Shown here one piece after another: positions 29,886 to 38,927 of a stretch of 64,000 nucleotides of DNA. A program made the position numbers and the translations under genes. The notes under the pieces were generated by a model. It searched no databases and was not told where the DNA came from. It saw only the letters and a list, made by a program, of their open reading frames with translations. Position 1 is the stretch's first letter. The number at the start of each line of letters is the position of its first letter. The DNA is from Rickettsia australis str. Phillips (GTDB taxonomy: Bacteria; Pseudomonadota; Alphaproteobacteria; Rickettsiales; Rickettsiaceae), in the NCBI RefSeq assembly GCF_000273745.1, contig NZ_AKVZ01000011.1, forward strand, positions 1 to 64,000, in the 5' to 3' direction.

Positions 29886-31133
29886 ATGACAAAAAAAATA
29901 GCACTTCTGTTATTACCTTTTATTTTAATTTCATGTAACGGGCTTGGCCCAAAAAGGGTAAAAAATATTATTGAGTTGACTCCTAAATTAGCAATTCAGG
30001 CTAATGATACTATATATTTAGATTCTAATAATGCAAATATATATACATTTAATGCAAATATGCTTAAGAATAAACAGTATAGTTTTGCTAGAAGCAAAAC
30101 AATTACTGAGCCTATTTTTATAGGCGATATAATTTATGCATTAGATATTAGATCGAATGTTTCTGCATTTTCTATAGAGAAAAATAAGATTATCTGGTCT
30201 TATAATTTAAGTAGATATAAAAAAGATAATTATATAGGCGGCGGAATTTTACACCATAACGGACAATTATACGTAACATACGGTTCAAGGATGTTAGTAG
30301 TACTAGATGCAAAATCAGGTTATGAAATAATTAGAAAAGAACTTCCGGATATTATTAGAATTAAGCCTATTGTGCTCGATGATAATACTATCTTAGTGCA
30401 AACTATCAGTAATCAAACTATTGCTTTAAATGCAGAAACTTTAAAAACCGTATGGGAACATGAAAGCCTAGCGGAAGTTTTATCGGCTAGTTATTTTATG
30501 ACGCCGATAGTACAGCATGATAATGTAATAGTAACTTATAATTCCGGTCAAGTACTTGCATTAAATATAAAAAATGGTGAAGTAAGATGGAATTTTGAGT
30601 TTGCAAATCTCAATGATCGTACAGCTATACCGAATTTTGACGAATCAAGTATTTTATGTACCCCCGTTCATGATAATATGAATCTGTATATAGCGACCGG
30701 TCTTGGTAAGCTTATTAAGCTTAATATAGCAACTGGTAGCGTGATTTGGCAGGTAAATGCCGAAGATATTCAATCAATGTCTTTAATTGGTAATAGCCTA
30801 TTTGTAACAAATAATGCCAGACAAATAGCAGCATTTAATCCTAAAACAGGGAAAGTAAAGTTTGTAGCTGATTTAAATGATGGAAAAGATCCTAAGAAAC
30901 TAAAATCTGCTACTTTTTTAGTACCTTTTGTTGGAGTTGATAATAACAATAAACGAAGTTTAAATGTTATTTCCGTTAATGGTGTTTTATATAGTTTTGA
31001 TGTTGATAATAATGGATTAAACATGATACCTCATATTGTCAAAATTATAAAAAATATTCGTTATTATGGGCTAATGGCAAATAATAATTTATATTTTTCG
31101 ACCGATAAAAAAATAATATTTGGCAGTAAATAG
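29886..31133 (+). CDS. bamB: Outer membrane assembly lipoprotein BamB
   Basis: BamB is the beta-propeller lipoprotein of the BAM complex that inserts outer membrane proteins. From ATG 29886 (with TAAGGA at 29875-29880) the protein has 415 residues, a lipoprotein signal with the lipobox LISC (Cys17), and repeated propeller motifs: 'KIIWSYNLSRYK', 'GQLYVTYGSRMLVVLDAKSG', TVWEHES, VRWNFEFANL, VIWQVNAE and 'ARQIAAFNPKTGKVKF'. A frame opening at TTG 29868 would add six residues but contain the ribosome-binding site, so it is not used here. Third gene of the cpoB run. Confidence 0.92.
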   Translation: MTKKIALLLLPFILISCNGLGPKRVKNIIELTPKLAIQANDTIYLDSNNANIYTFNANMLKNKQYSFARSKTITEPIFIGDIIYALDIRSNVSAFSIEKNKIIWSYNLSRYKKDNYIGGGILHHNGQLYVTYGSRMLVVLDAKSGYEIIRKELPDIIRIKPIVLDDNTILVQTISNQTIALNAETLKTVWEHESLAEVLSASYFMTPIVQHDNVIVTYNSGQVLALNIKNGEVRWNFEFANLNDRTAIPNFDESSILCTPVHDNMNLYIATGLGKLIKLNIATGSVIWQVNAEDIQSMSLIGNSLFVTNNARQIAAFNPKTGKVKFVADLNDGKDPKKLKSATFLVPFVGVDNNNKRSLNVISVNGVLYSFDVDNNGLNMIPHIVKIIKNIRYYGLMANNNLYFSTDKKIIFGSK

Positions 31134-31145
31134 ATTATATTTAGC

Positions 31146-31175
31146 TTGACAGATAGCGGGTATTAATGCTATTAA
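31146..31175 (+). promoter_or_regulatory. Probable rplM-rpsI promoter
   Basis: A consensus TTGACA at 31146-31151 and TATTAA at 31170-31175 are separated by 18 bases, about 50 bases before rplM. A good match in position and sequence. Confidence 0.5.
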
Positions 31176-31226
31176 ATATGTTTCTTGATTCTTTAATTTT
31201 AAATTCTAATTAAAATAGATACTATT

Positions 31227-31694
31227 GTGAAAACTTATTCAGCAAAGCCATCGGAAATTGAAAAGAAATGGTGGGTCATAGACGCAAAAAATATTGTACT
31301 AGGACGACTCGCTAGCAGAGTTGCTAATATGCTACGCGGTAAGCATAAGCCTAGCTTTACGCCTCATTTAGATTGTGGTGATAATATAATCATAATAAAT
31401 GCAGAGCATGTAAAATTGACAGGTAAAAAAGCGAATCCCAAAGATGGAAAAATATATTACAGGCATACAGGATTTCCAGGTGGGATAAAAGATACTACGG
31501 CAGGTAAAATCTTAAGCGGTAAACACCCTGAGAGAGTGATTAAAATGGCCGTAAAAAGAATGATTACAAGAAATGCTTTAGGTGCTAAGCAAATGAGTAA
31601 TTTGTATGTTTATGCGAATGGCGATCATCCTCATATGGCACAGCAACCTACGGTTTATGATTTTGCAAGCCAAAATCCAAAAAATAAAAAGTAA
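31227..31694 (+). CDS. rplM: 50S ribosomal protein L13
   Basis: L13 binds 23S rRNA early in large-subunit assembly. The 155-residue protein starts with GTG and shows family motifs [20 protein letters not shown] (15-34), [20 protein letters not shown] and the '[15 protein letters not shown]' end. It is slightly longer than E. coli L13 (142), as in other Alphaproteobacteria. The classical rplM-rpsI pair follows, six bases apart. Confidence 0.98.
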   Translation: MKTYSAKPSEIEKKWWVIDAKNIVLGRLASRVANMLRGKHKPSFTPHLDCGDNIIIINAEHVKLTGKKANPKDGKIYYRHTGFPGGIKDTTAGKILSGKHPERVIKMAVKRMITRNALGAKQMSNLYVYANGDHPHMAQQPTVYDFASQNPKNKK

Positions 31695-31700
31695 TAGAAT

Positions 31701-32186
31701 ATGACCGAGTTAAAAATTAAAACAGCAAAAGTAGAAAAGCAGTTAACCAAAGAGCCTTTAAAACCGGTATTAAAAGTTCTTAAAGAAAAAATAGATAATT
31801 CAGGTAAGTTTTATGCTACAGGTAAGAGAAAAAATGCTGTAGCACGAGTATGGCTTAAAGTAGGAAAAGGAAAAATAGTTGTTAATAAAAAAACAATAAA
31901 CCAGTATTTTCCTTCTGAAACTTATGTGAAAACTATCTTACAGCCGTTTGTCTTAACAAACACTATTGATCAGTATGATATAATTTGTACTGTTAGAGGT
32001 GGAGGAATTTCAGGACAAAAAGGTGCTATTTTACATGGAATTTCTAAAGCTTTAGATAAATCGGTGCCGGGTTTTCATGCTATTTTGCGTAAAAGCGGTC
32101 TTTTAACACGTGATTCTAGGGTAGTAGAGCGTAAGAAATATGGACAACGTAAAGCACGTAAGAAAACACAATTCTCTAAACGTTAA
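31701..32186 (+). CDS. rpsI: 30S ribosomal protein S9
   Basis: S9 reaches into the decoding centre of the small subunit. The 161-residue protein has an N-terminal extension of about 30 residues compared with E. coli (130), then [20 protein letters not shown], '[20 protein letters not shown]' and the basic end [16 protein letters not shown], whose last Arg contacts the P-site tRNA. Second gene of the rplM operon. Confidence 0.98.
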   Translation: MTELKIKTAKVEKQLTKEPLKPVLKVLKEKIDNSGKFYATGKRKNAVARVWLKVGKGKIVVNKKTINQYFPSETYVKTILQPFVLTNTIDQYDIICTVRGGGISGQKGAILHGISKALDKSVPGFHAILRKSGLLTRDSRVVERKKYGQRKARKKTQFSKR

Positions 32187-32408
32187 GATATTGGCTATTG
32201 TCATTGTTGCATTCTTCACTATTATGAGCATTTGCTAGTGTTTGTTGTATGGTTTGAGAGGTCTATTCAATATAATTCCCGTGTAGGCAGGGCTCCAGAA
32301 AAAAATTAAACAAAGACTAGGTCCTGTGATCAAGTTGTGGAGTGACATAAACAAGCCTATACGACAATGCCTACGATCTTAACAAATTATATAAACACTT
32401 TTCCCCAT
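32187..32408. repeat. Degraded palindromic repeat before the tRNA
   Basis: Fragments ATTCCCGTGTAGGCAGGGCT, CTAGGTCCTGTGATCAAGTT and GTGGAGTGACATAAAC are recognisable but diverged from the intact forms. No gene is seen in this spacer. Confidence 0.45.
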
Positions 32409-32485
<77 letters not shown>

Positions 32486-32587
32486 TTCATTCATCTTTTT
32501 GAAAGTTCTATATTAAACTGATTTGAACTTTGTGCTTTGTTGTTCATCATCTAGTCTATTAATATATGAGTTCTACCTTCATGCCTG

Positions 32588-32662
32588 TCACAAAATTAAT
32601 AAGATTTTTGCAGGAATAGTTATTCATATTTCAAAAAAATCTGATAATTTACAGCTAAAAAT
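32588..32662. repeat. AT-rich element, copy 2 of 3
   Basis: The core 'CACAAAATTAATAAGATTTT' followed by TGCAGGAATAGTTATTCATA and AATCTGATAATTTACAGC matches the elements at 12-75 and 38299-38459. It is downstream of the tRNA and upstream of a pseudogene. Confidence 0.55.
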
Positions 32663-32711
32663 ATCTCATAATTATAATCATTAATCAAAAGTGTACAGAA
32701 CCTAGTATTTT

Positions 32712-33450
32712 ATGAAATTGACTTTAACAAGTTTGATTTTTATATTCATGAGCTTTTTTCCAATATATGCTAAATCCTTACATAAAGGGTTCGTGTATCT
32801 AAAGATATCGACCTTACAATTATTCAAAATATGCGTTATTATTCAGATAAAAATTTTGTTGGTAAAAAGGATGGTTATAAAGCACCAGAAGCAACTTTAA
32901 CCATAGAAGCTGCTAAGGCTCCTAAAGCAGTACAAGCTGAGATAAAAAAAGATGGTTATTCACTTATTATATATGATGCATCTAGACCGCAAAAAGCTGT
33001 ACAACATTTTTTAAGATGGAGCAAATGGATAATATTGATCAAAAAAATAAGGAAAGCTTTTACCCATATATAGATAAGTCTAAATGTTTTACACTAGGTT
33101 ATATAGCTGAAAGATCCAGTCATAGTAGGGTAGTATTGTAGATTTATCAATAATAAAGCTTCAGAAGGAAGTTAATAATAATCCTGAGGTCATTAAGAGA
33201 AAATTGAAAGATGAACGTGTTATATCCTATTGAGATGATAATACGGTAGATATGTATACTTTTTTTGATTTATTTGATGAAGCTTCATATCATGACAGAA
33301 AATTAATTGATAACCAATATTTAGAAAAACGTAATTATTTACGTTCTAAGATGCAAAAACATAATTTTAAAGCATGTCAGATTGAGTGGTGGCTATACAC
33401 TTGAAGATGAGTCTTATAAAGATCAATATTTTAACTTTGATATAGAATAG
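32712..33450 (+). pseudogene. D-alanyl-D-alanine dipeptidase (VanX/DdpX family), degraded
   Basis: The family cleaves D-Ala-D-Ala. From ATG 32712 there is a signal peptide (KLTLTSLIFIFMSFFPIYA), then after a shift NMRYYSDKNFVGKKDGYKAP and YDASRPQKAVQHF, then after further shifts and stops SSHSRVV with VDLSII, 'MYTFFDLFDEASYHDR', EWW.YTLEDESYKDQYFNFD and a TAG at 33448. SxHxxGxAxD, the metal-binding EWWH box and the DASRPQ box are family signatures and are all recognisable, but at least three frameshifts and stops break the frame. The final stop is the first triplet of a palindromic element. Confidence 0.85.
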
Positions 33451-33594
33451 ACTTCCTGCATAAGTTACTTCTAAAAGTCATTTGTACGTCAATCCGGTAC
33501 TCGAATCCTCACGTACGCTTGTGTACGCTGCAGTTCTGCGTTTCCGTATCTCCTTCAACTTCCTCTTTATAAGATGACTTATGCAGGAAGTCTA
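33448..33594. repeat. Palindromic element with 18-base perfect ends, core CCTCACGTAC
   Basis: Perfect inverted ends TAGACTTCCTGCATAAGT (33448-33465) and ACTTATGCAGGAAGTCTA (33577-33594). The middle contains GAATCCTCACGTACGCTTGT and GTACGCTGCAG. Related middle sequences are at 34887-34995 and 60142-60285. The perfect ends suggest recent insertion or gene-conversion-like maintenance. It separates two pseudogenes and appears to have removed the start of the second. Confidence 0.85.
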
Positions 33595-33943
33595 ATAAAA
33601 AACTACGACAGTATTAAGTAAGAAAAGATATATACCATGTGATGGCGGTATTTCGCCGCTTGAGAAAAAAGAAATTGATAAGTTACTAGTTCAGTTACAA
33701 AACAATTGGTAAGTGAATGAAGTAGGGCATCTTTATAAAAAATATCAATTTCCTAATTTTGTACAAGCTATGGAATTTGCAAATAAGATAACTGAAATTG
33801 CAGAGCAGGCAGCACATCATCCCGATTTCACTATATCTTGGGGAGCATGTAATGTTGAAATATGGACTCATAAAATCGACGGTCTTACGGAAAACGACTT
33901 TATATTGGCTGCAAAGATAGAAAGTATTAATTACTTAGGTTAG
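33595..33943 (+). pseudogene. 4a-hydroxytetrahydrobiopterin (pterin) dehydratase, start lost
   Basis: The family recycles the pterin cofactor of aromatic hydroxylases and may serve as a general pterin enzyme. The frame directly after the palindromic element reads [37 protein letters not shown], a TAA stop, then from GTG 33713 [20 protein letters not shown] to '[20 protein letters not shown]' and [11 protein letters not shown]. The HHP motif and W.THKI.GLT box are intact. No start codon is left before the first part, since stops of the element precede it, and the TAA splits the protein. A truncated product of 76 residues from GTG 33713 would miss the first helix. Confidence 0.85.
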
Positions 33944-34075
33944 AAGAATAATAGCAAAAATCATACAAGTATCAATAGCTAAATGATGGTTTCTTATTAA
34001 ATTAATTGAATTATAACAATAATCTTAATAATATTTAATAATAAGGCATGTTTATAGTAAACATAAGGTAACGTT

Positions 34076-34878
34076 ATGCCAAATTATCATATTAAATTTT
34101 ACCAAATATAGTTAATTTAATCGGTTGTTTTTGTAGACTTATTTTATTACCATATTTAATACCAGATGATTCTAGTGAAAATATTTATGATCAAAGCCTT
34201 AATAGAAATAAGGTATATTCTGTACATTTAAAACCTTTTTCTAATAGTTCTACATATTTTTTAGATGAGCATCCTGATCATACCTTTGTACATATTGCTA
34301 ATAAAAAATATATTTTATGTGGATTGGTTAGAGAGCTAAAATTTGCGTTTGAAGATATAAAATCATGGTTTGTAATGCCGGAAGCTCAAATTGATAAGGT
34401 TAATTGGGAAACTGTAATAACAAATCACTGTCTAAGTAATTTTATTATAAACTTATTTCATATAAGAGAAGTAAAAGATTTTATTGCTAATATAACCTAG
34501 CAAATGCATTTACTGCACATATAATCAGTGATAATAATTATAACTTAATATTATATGATTGAATCTAGTTGCGATAAAGATATTAGTTTATTGTCTAGAG
34601 GAACAAATGAATGTGCTGTATTTACTTTAGGCAATGATACGGATACTTCATTATTTAGTGCTATAAATGAATTAGTTGAAGGTGATGGAGAGGTCAATAG
34701 TGCTGCTACAAGTACTATATTTATCTGTATTACAACAGCAGTAACATTAAGCATATTAGGCATAAGATACATAGCTAATAAAATTAAGATACATATAAAT
34801 TCTGATTACTATGATGATAGCGATCAACATAATATATGTTTAGGTCAAATAGAGTATCAAGAGGGTCTAAATAGTTAA
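34076..34878 (+). pseudogene. Orphan gene with three frameshifts
   Basis: ATG 34076 opens MPNYHIK and shifts near 34100 into ILPNIVNLIGCFCRLILLPY, LIPDDSSENIYDQSLNRNKV and a long stretch up to FIANIT. It shifts near 34497 into LANAFTAHIISDNNYNLILY, and again near 34555 into the last part (MIESSCDKDISLLSRGTNEC to GLNS, 107 residues). The last part has a membrane helix (STIFICITTAVTLSILGIRY). Joined length is about 265 residues. The family is unknown; tail-anchored topology is suggested. The intact last part alone could be translated but this is unlikely. Confidence 0.55.
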
Positions 34879-34886
34879 GTATACTT

Positions 34887-34995
34887 GTTTAATTTGAAAA
34901 ATTGGCTACGTTATCTTGTGCTGATAGTCCTCACGTACTAATATGTACGTTGCATTTATTAGTTTCAAGATGCTTCTCTCTTTTCCAAATTAAAC
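34887..34995. repeat. Palindromic element, CCTCACGTAC core
   Basis: Ends GTTTAATTTGAAAA (34887-34900) and TTTTCCAAATTAAAC (34981-34995) are near-perfect inverted copies. The middle contains AGTCCTCACGTACTAATATG and TACGTTGCATTTATTAG. Confidence 0.65.
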
Positions 34996-35039
34996 TTCGT
35001 CTACCAACTCTTCATTTATGAGAGGTATATATAAAATTT

Positions 35040-35525
35040 TTACTGAATTAATGATTCAAATTCTTTTACGACGGCTTGATAAAGTTTCCGTTTGAAAGGA
35101 ATTATAATAGATAATAGTTCGTCAAGTGATGCCCAACGCCATTGGTCAAATTCCGGATTAGAGGTATTTATATTAATATCTTTGTTATGTCCGGTAAACC
35201 TAATTAAAAACCAGCGTTGTTTTTGTCCACGAAAATTACCGTTCCACAATTTAGGTATTAAAAAGCTTGGTACATCATAACTATACCAGCATTTGCTTTC
35301 GGCAATAATATATCCTTTATCGCTTCCTATTTCTTCTAACATCTCACGCATTGCTGCAATACTTGGAGTTTCACCCGGGACTATCCCACCTTGAGGCATT
35401 TGCCATGCAGATATTTTTGTATCTATTCTTTTACCGACGAATATATGGTTATCGGAATTTAATATCATCATGCCGACTCCTAGTCTATATGGTAAATCAA
35501 GATGTTTTTTGGAAGAATTTCTCAT
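35040..35525 (-). CDS. rppH: RNA pyrophosphohydrolase (Nudix)
   Basis: RppH removes pyrophosphate from the 5' end of mRNA and so starts decay by RNase E, which is also in this window. The 161-residue protein has [20 protein letters not shown] at the start and the Nudix box from Gly46 to Gly67 ([20 protein letters not shown] then IG), with the catalytic Glu residues present. QMPQGG before the box and the 'QRWFLIRF' strand are typical of RppH. It is the last gene of a pair with pleD, 24 bases apart. Confidence 0.93.
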   Translation of the reverse strand: MRNSSKKHLDLPYRLGVGMMILNSDNHIFVGKRIDTKISAWQMPQGGIVPGETPSIAAMREMLEEIGSDKGYIIAESKCWYSYDVPSFLIPKLWNGNFRGQKQRWFLIRFTGHNKDININTSNPEFDQWRWASLDELLSIIIPFKRKLYQAVVKEFESLIQ

Positions 35526-35549
35526 TATTTTTTTACTTTAAAAAATCAA

Positions 35550-36902
35550 TTATAATTTTACTACTTTATTTTTACCCGTTGTTTTAGCTTCATACATAGC
35601 TTTATCAGCACGTTCAATGAAAGATTCTATTGATTCTTCTTTTTTATATTCCGTAACTCCGATTGAAATAGTTTTTTGTAAAGGTTCAATTTGATCTTCA
35701 ATGTGAAAATCCATATATTCTATTTTAACTCTAATTCTCTCCGCAGTTTCAATTGCTTTAGAAATATCTATATCCGTTAAAAGTATAGTAAATTCTTCAC
35801 CGCCGAATCTTGCTATTAAGTCTGTTACTCTGAGCGTATTCTTCAAAATACGTGATACAATCGTTAAAACCTTATCGCCTGCTTGATGACCGTAAGTATC
35901 GTTTACGTGTTTAAAATTGTCGATATCGCACATAAGTAAATATAATTTAATAGTTTCGTTATTAGCTTTCTCAATCATTTGTTTGAGGTGTATATCAAAA
36001 TAGCGACGATTAAATAAGCCGGTTAAGCCATCTTTAGCTGCTAAATTAACACTTTGTTCAAGATCATTACGTAAATTATCTTGATATTGCTTACGCCTTA
36101 ATTGTGTTCTAATTCTGGCAAGTAGTTCGCTTTCCTCTATAGGGTAAACGAAATAATCATTAATACCGAGTTCAATACCTTTCACAACTAAAGGCATACC
36201 GTCTTCATCAATTTGTAAAATTATTACCACGCCGCTTATTTCTGCTTTACCTCTTAAAATAACACTGATTCTCAAAGGATCTTCATTTTCGAGCGTACTA
36301 CTGATAATTACTAAATCTGGTGTATATTCATTTATAATATCTAATTCATCGGAATTACTGATGACCTTTACGTTTTGGGTAATCTTAAGTAACATTTGTT
36401 TTATATTTTTAGCTTGTACTACATCATCATTAATTAGTAATATTTTTTTATCTGCAAAAGTGTCATGCATTTCGATATTTGTTACGCCTAATAATGCATT
36501 AGTGCTATTACGAAGCTTTAATTCATCAATTAAGCTTTTCATTCTAGATAGCGATTTAAGTCTTACAAATAGAGCAGTATCGTTAATCGGCTTTGTTAAA
36601 AACTCATCAGCCCCTGCCTCAAGACCTTTAACTCGATCATCAATATCAGAAAGTGCAGTGACCATTACGACCGGTATATGAGTAGTTTCCGGATCGGTTT
36701 TTATCGTTTTACATACCTCAAATCCATCCATTTCCGGCATCATAACATCAAGTAGTATAGTATCGATTTTCTCCTTTTTAAGAATTGCTATTGCTTCTTT
36801 GCCGTTATTTGCAGTAAGAACCGTATAATACTCTTTTAAAAGTTTGGCTGTCAGTAACTTAATATTGGTTTCTATATCATCTACTACTAATATTGTGGTC
36901 AT
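35550..36902 (-). CDS. pleD: Response regulator / diguanylate cyclase PleD
   Basis: PleD makes cyclic di-GMP when phosphorylated. The 450-residue protein has a receiver domain with phospho-acceptor Asp52 (TILLDVMMPEMDGFEVC), a second, degenerate receiver (about 152-270) with Ser in place of the acceptor Asp (DLVIISSTLENE), and a GGDEF domain at the end. The active loop is GGEEF at 367-371. The inhibition site RxxD is kept at Arg358-Asp361, five residues before GGEEF. The order receiver-receiver-GGEEF is that of Caulobacter PleD. A suitable PleC-like kinase is at 26738, and an EAL protein at 43080 can remove the product. Confidence 0.95.
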   Translation of the reverse strand: MTTILVVDDIETNIKLLTAKLLKEYYTVLTANNGKEAIAILKKEKIDTILLDVMMPEMDGFEVCKTIKTDPETTHIPVVMVTALSDIDDRVKGLEAGADEFLTKPINDTALFVRLKSLSRMKSLIDELKLRNSTNALLGVTNIEMHDTFADKKILLINDDVVQAKNIKQMLLKITQNVKVISNSDELDIINEYTPDLVIISSTLENEDPLRISVILRGKAEISGVVIILQIDEDGMPLVVKGIELGINDYFVYPIEESELLARIRTQLRRKQYQDNLRNDLEQSVNLAAKDGLTGLFNRRYFDIHLKQMIEKANNETIKLYLLMCDIDNFKHVNDTYGHQAGDKVLTIVSRILKNTLRVTDLIARFGGEEFTILLTDIDISKAIETAERIRVKIEYMDFHIEDQIEPLQKTISIGVTEYKKEESIESFIERADKAMYEAKTTGKNKVVKL

Positions 36903-36977
36903 AAGATTAAATTCTTGTTTTTAAATGAAATAATTTGTATATTTATACTTTAATTTTAAGTCTTAAATGTATAATAT

Positions 36978-37544
36978 ATGAAAATCTCAGCAAATTCAAT
37001 TAGAACAGGTAACATATTAGTTTGTAATAATGATTTATGGGTTGTATGCAAAACACCAGAACATACGCAACCTGGCAAAGGTGGAGCTTATGTACAAGTT
37101 GAGATGAAAAATTTAAAAACAGGTACAAAGCGTAACGATAGATTCAGTTCTTCCGATTATTTAGAAAAAGCCGAACTTGAACAAAAAGACTATCAATTTT
37201 TATATTTTGAAGGTGATGATTTAATATTGATGGATACCAAACATTTTGATCAAATAAATGTCCCTAAGGAAATTTTAGAAGAAAAATTACCTTTATTAAC
37301 TGAAAATATGATTGTTAAAGTCGAATTTTATAATGAAAAGCCTTTAAATATTGAGCTTCCTCCAACTGTTATACTTGAAATTAGTGAAACTGATCCGGTA
37401 ATAAAAGGAGCAACCGCAACCGCTTCTTATAAACCGGCAGTTTTAGAAAACGGTATTAAAGTTAAGGTACCGCAATATTTAGAAATAGGAGAAAAAATTG
37501 TTGTTAAAACTGATGATATAACATATGTCGAGCGAGCTAAATAA
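36978..37544 (+). CDS. efp: Elongation factor P
   Basis: EF-P rescues ribosomes stalled at runs of proline. The 188-residue protein has three barrel domains. The tip loop [17 protein letters not shown] (29-45) carries Lys34, the site modified in many bacteria. It ends with [18 protein letters not shown], as the family does. It begins 75 bases from the pleD start, in the opposite direction, and precedes an IMPase-like gene by nine bases. Confidence 0.97.
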   Translation: MKISANSIRTGNILVCNNDLWVVCKTPEHTQPGKGGAYVQVEMKNLKTGTKRNDRFSSSDYLEKAELEQKDYQFLYFEGDDLILMDTKHFDQINVPKEILEEKLPLLTENMIVKVEFYNEKPLNIELPPTVILEISETDPVIKGATATASYKPAVLENGIKVKVPQYLEIGEKIVVKTDDITYVERAK

Positions 37545-37553
37545 ATTTCTATT

Positions 37554-38300
37554 ATGCAACCTATAACTAATTTATTAATTAATGCCCTGCGTAAAGCAGT
37601 TAAGTTTTTGCATAGAGATTTTTTAGAACTTGAAATGCTGCAAAGAAATTCTGTAAGAAACGAAGAATTTTGTAAGCGATCTTATTTAAGATTAAAAACT
37701 TTATTATGTGAAGAATTGCAAAAACATACACAATATTTATTTTTTCCGGAGGATCAATTTGATTTAAATAATAATTATGAGAGTGTTTTTTTAATTAATC
37801 CTATAGATAGCCCAAATAATTTCGCTAGAAGCATACCTTTTTTTTCGATATCTGTAACGTATTTGAAAAGGAATCAAGAAGTTTTAACTCCTACTTCTAC
37901 AGTAATATATTTTCCTGCTCTTAATGAAGTTTATTATGCTGAAAAAGGCAAAGGAGCTTGGATAGAAAAAAATAATTTAAACTCTAATTATCAAGGATTA
38001 AGACTTAGAGTTTCCGATAATGCCGATTTAAAAAACTGTTTAGCAATTATTGAAGATGTAAATCATAATGATTTGGAGGCGATAGAGGTAGATAATATTA
38101 GATCTTTTGGTTCTCCTTGCTACGGTGTTACGCTTGTAGCTTCAGGTAAAGCGGATTTAATATGTTTATCAGTATTAAATTTTACATTATATTATGCATT
38201 TGAGCTTCTTATTAAGGAAGGAGGCGGGATAATTATAGATTCTAGAGATAAATTTATATATTCAAATTGTTATATTGCTAAGAAACTTAAAAAATATTAG
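37554..38300 (+). CDS. Inositol monophosphatase-family protein, active site altered
   Basis: The 248-residue protein follows the IMPase/SuhB fold: PED at 65-67, INPIDSPNNFARSIPFFSIS (81-100) in place of the usual D-P-I-D-G-T-xN-F, then FPALNEVYYAEKGKGAW, RSFGSPCYG and YYAFELLIKEGGGIIID in place of W-D-x-A-A-x-x-L-I-x-E-A-G-G. The first metal Asp is Asn82, the Gly-Thr after the second Asp85 is Ser-Pro, and the C-terminal Asp is missing. Metal binding is thus probably impaired. It may be regulatory, as SuhB can be apart from its phosphatase activity, or simply decaying. It begins nine bases after efp. Its stop overlaps a palindromic element. Confidence 0.8.
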   Translation: MQPITNLLINALRKAVKFLHRDFLELEMLQRNSVRNEEFCKRSYLRLKTLLCEELQKHTQYLFFPEDQFDLNNNYESVFLINPIDSPNNFARSIPFFSISVTYLKRNQEVLTPTSTVIYFPALNEVYYAEKGKGAWIEKNNLNSNYQGLRLRVSDNADLKNCLAIIEDVNHNDLEAIEVDNIRSFGSPCYGVTLVASGKADLICLSVLNFTLYYAFELLIKEGGGIIIDSRDKFIYSNCYIAKKLKKY

Positions 38301-38459
38301 AGGTTATCTGTATCAGTTATTTTAATTGATAATTAAAGAAATTTTATAGCAAAAATTAATAAGATTTTGGAAGGAATAGTAGTTCTTTTCAAGAAAATCT
38401 TATAATTTGTAGCAAAAAAGCATTTGATTAGCTTTAAAGTAACTGATTCAGTAACCTCT
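38299..38459. repeat. Palindromic element with AT-rich core, copy 3 of 3
   Basis: Ends AGAGGTTATCTGTATCAGTT (38299 onward) and AACTGATTCAGTAACCTCT (to 38459) are inverted with few mismatches. The core GCAAAAATTAATAAGATTTT matches copies at 12-75 and 32588-32662, and itself contains an inverted pair AGATTTT/AAAATCT. The first base triplet overlaps the stop of the gene upstream. Confidence 0.75.
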
Positions 38460-38524
38460 TGGAAAGAAATTATTTTAGATTTGCATTTTTATTGTTAGAA
38501 TATAATTATTAATTCATATAAGTT

Positions 38525-38848
38525 ATGGCACATTACAAAGAGTTTGAATTTGACTGCGATTTTGGTGGACAAAGAGCCAAGTTTAAGTTTTATATAGGGA
38601 CGCCTCAAGAAGGGCATCATCCGCTACAATTTCAAGCAAAATGGTTATCTGACGAAAGAGGCGGTACTATTCCTGATGAGGTTATGAAAGCAATATCACA
38701 GCTAAATGATCTTGCTAAAAAAAACGGTGTTCCACTTCCGGATTTATGCGTATATGCTCTTGGTTCTGCTCAAGAAGCCCAAGCTACCCCTCAAGAAGAA
38801 GATGAAGATGAGAGTGAAAACCACGAAGATAAAGCAGAGCAGGCATAG
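38525..38848 (+). CDS. Small acidic orphan protein (DUF2610-like)
   Basis: A 107-residue soluble protein: [40 protein letters not shown], then a helix ([20 protein letters not shown]), '[17 protein letters not shown]' and a very acidic end. It has no signal peptide. It resembles what I recall of DUF2610, a family seen in Rickettsiales and a few other Alphaproteobacteria. Strong conservation of short motifs is likely given its clean frame in a decaying genome. Function is unknown. Confidence 0.7.
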   Translation: MAHYKEFEFDCDFGGQRAKFKFYIGTPQEGHHPLQFQAKWLSDERGGTIPDEVMKAISQLNDLAKKNGVPLPDLCVYALGSAQEAQATPQEEDEDESENHEDKAEQA

Positions 38849-38927
38849 TTAAAAATAATAAGAATCGCGAATAGCAAATTACTTATGTAATGCGCTATTC
38901 GCGTTAAGAAGATTCATAGGGATTAAA

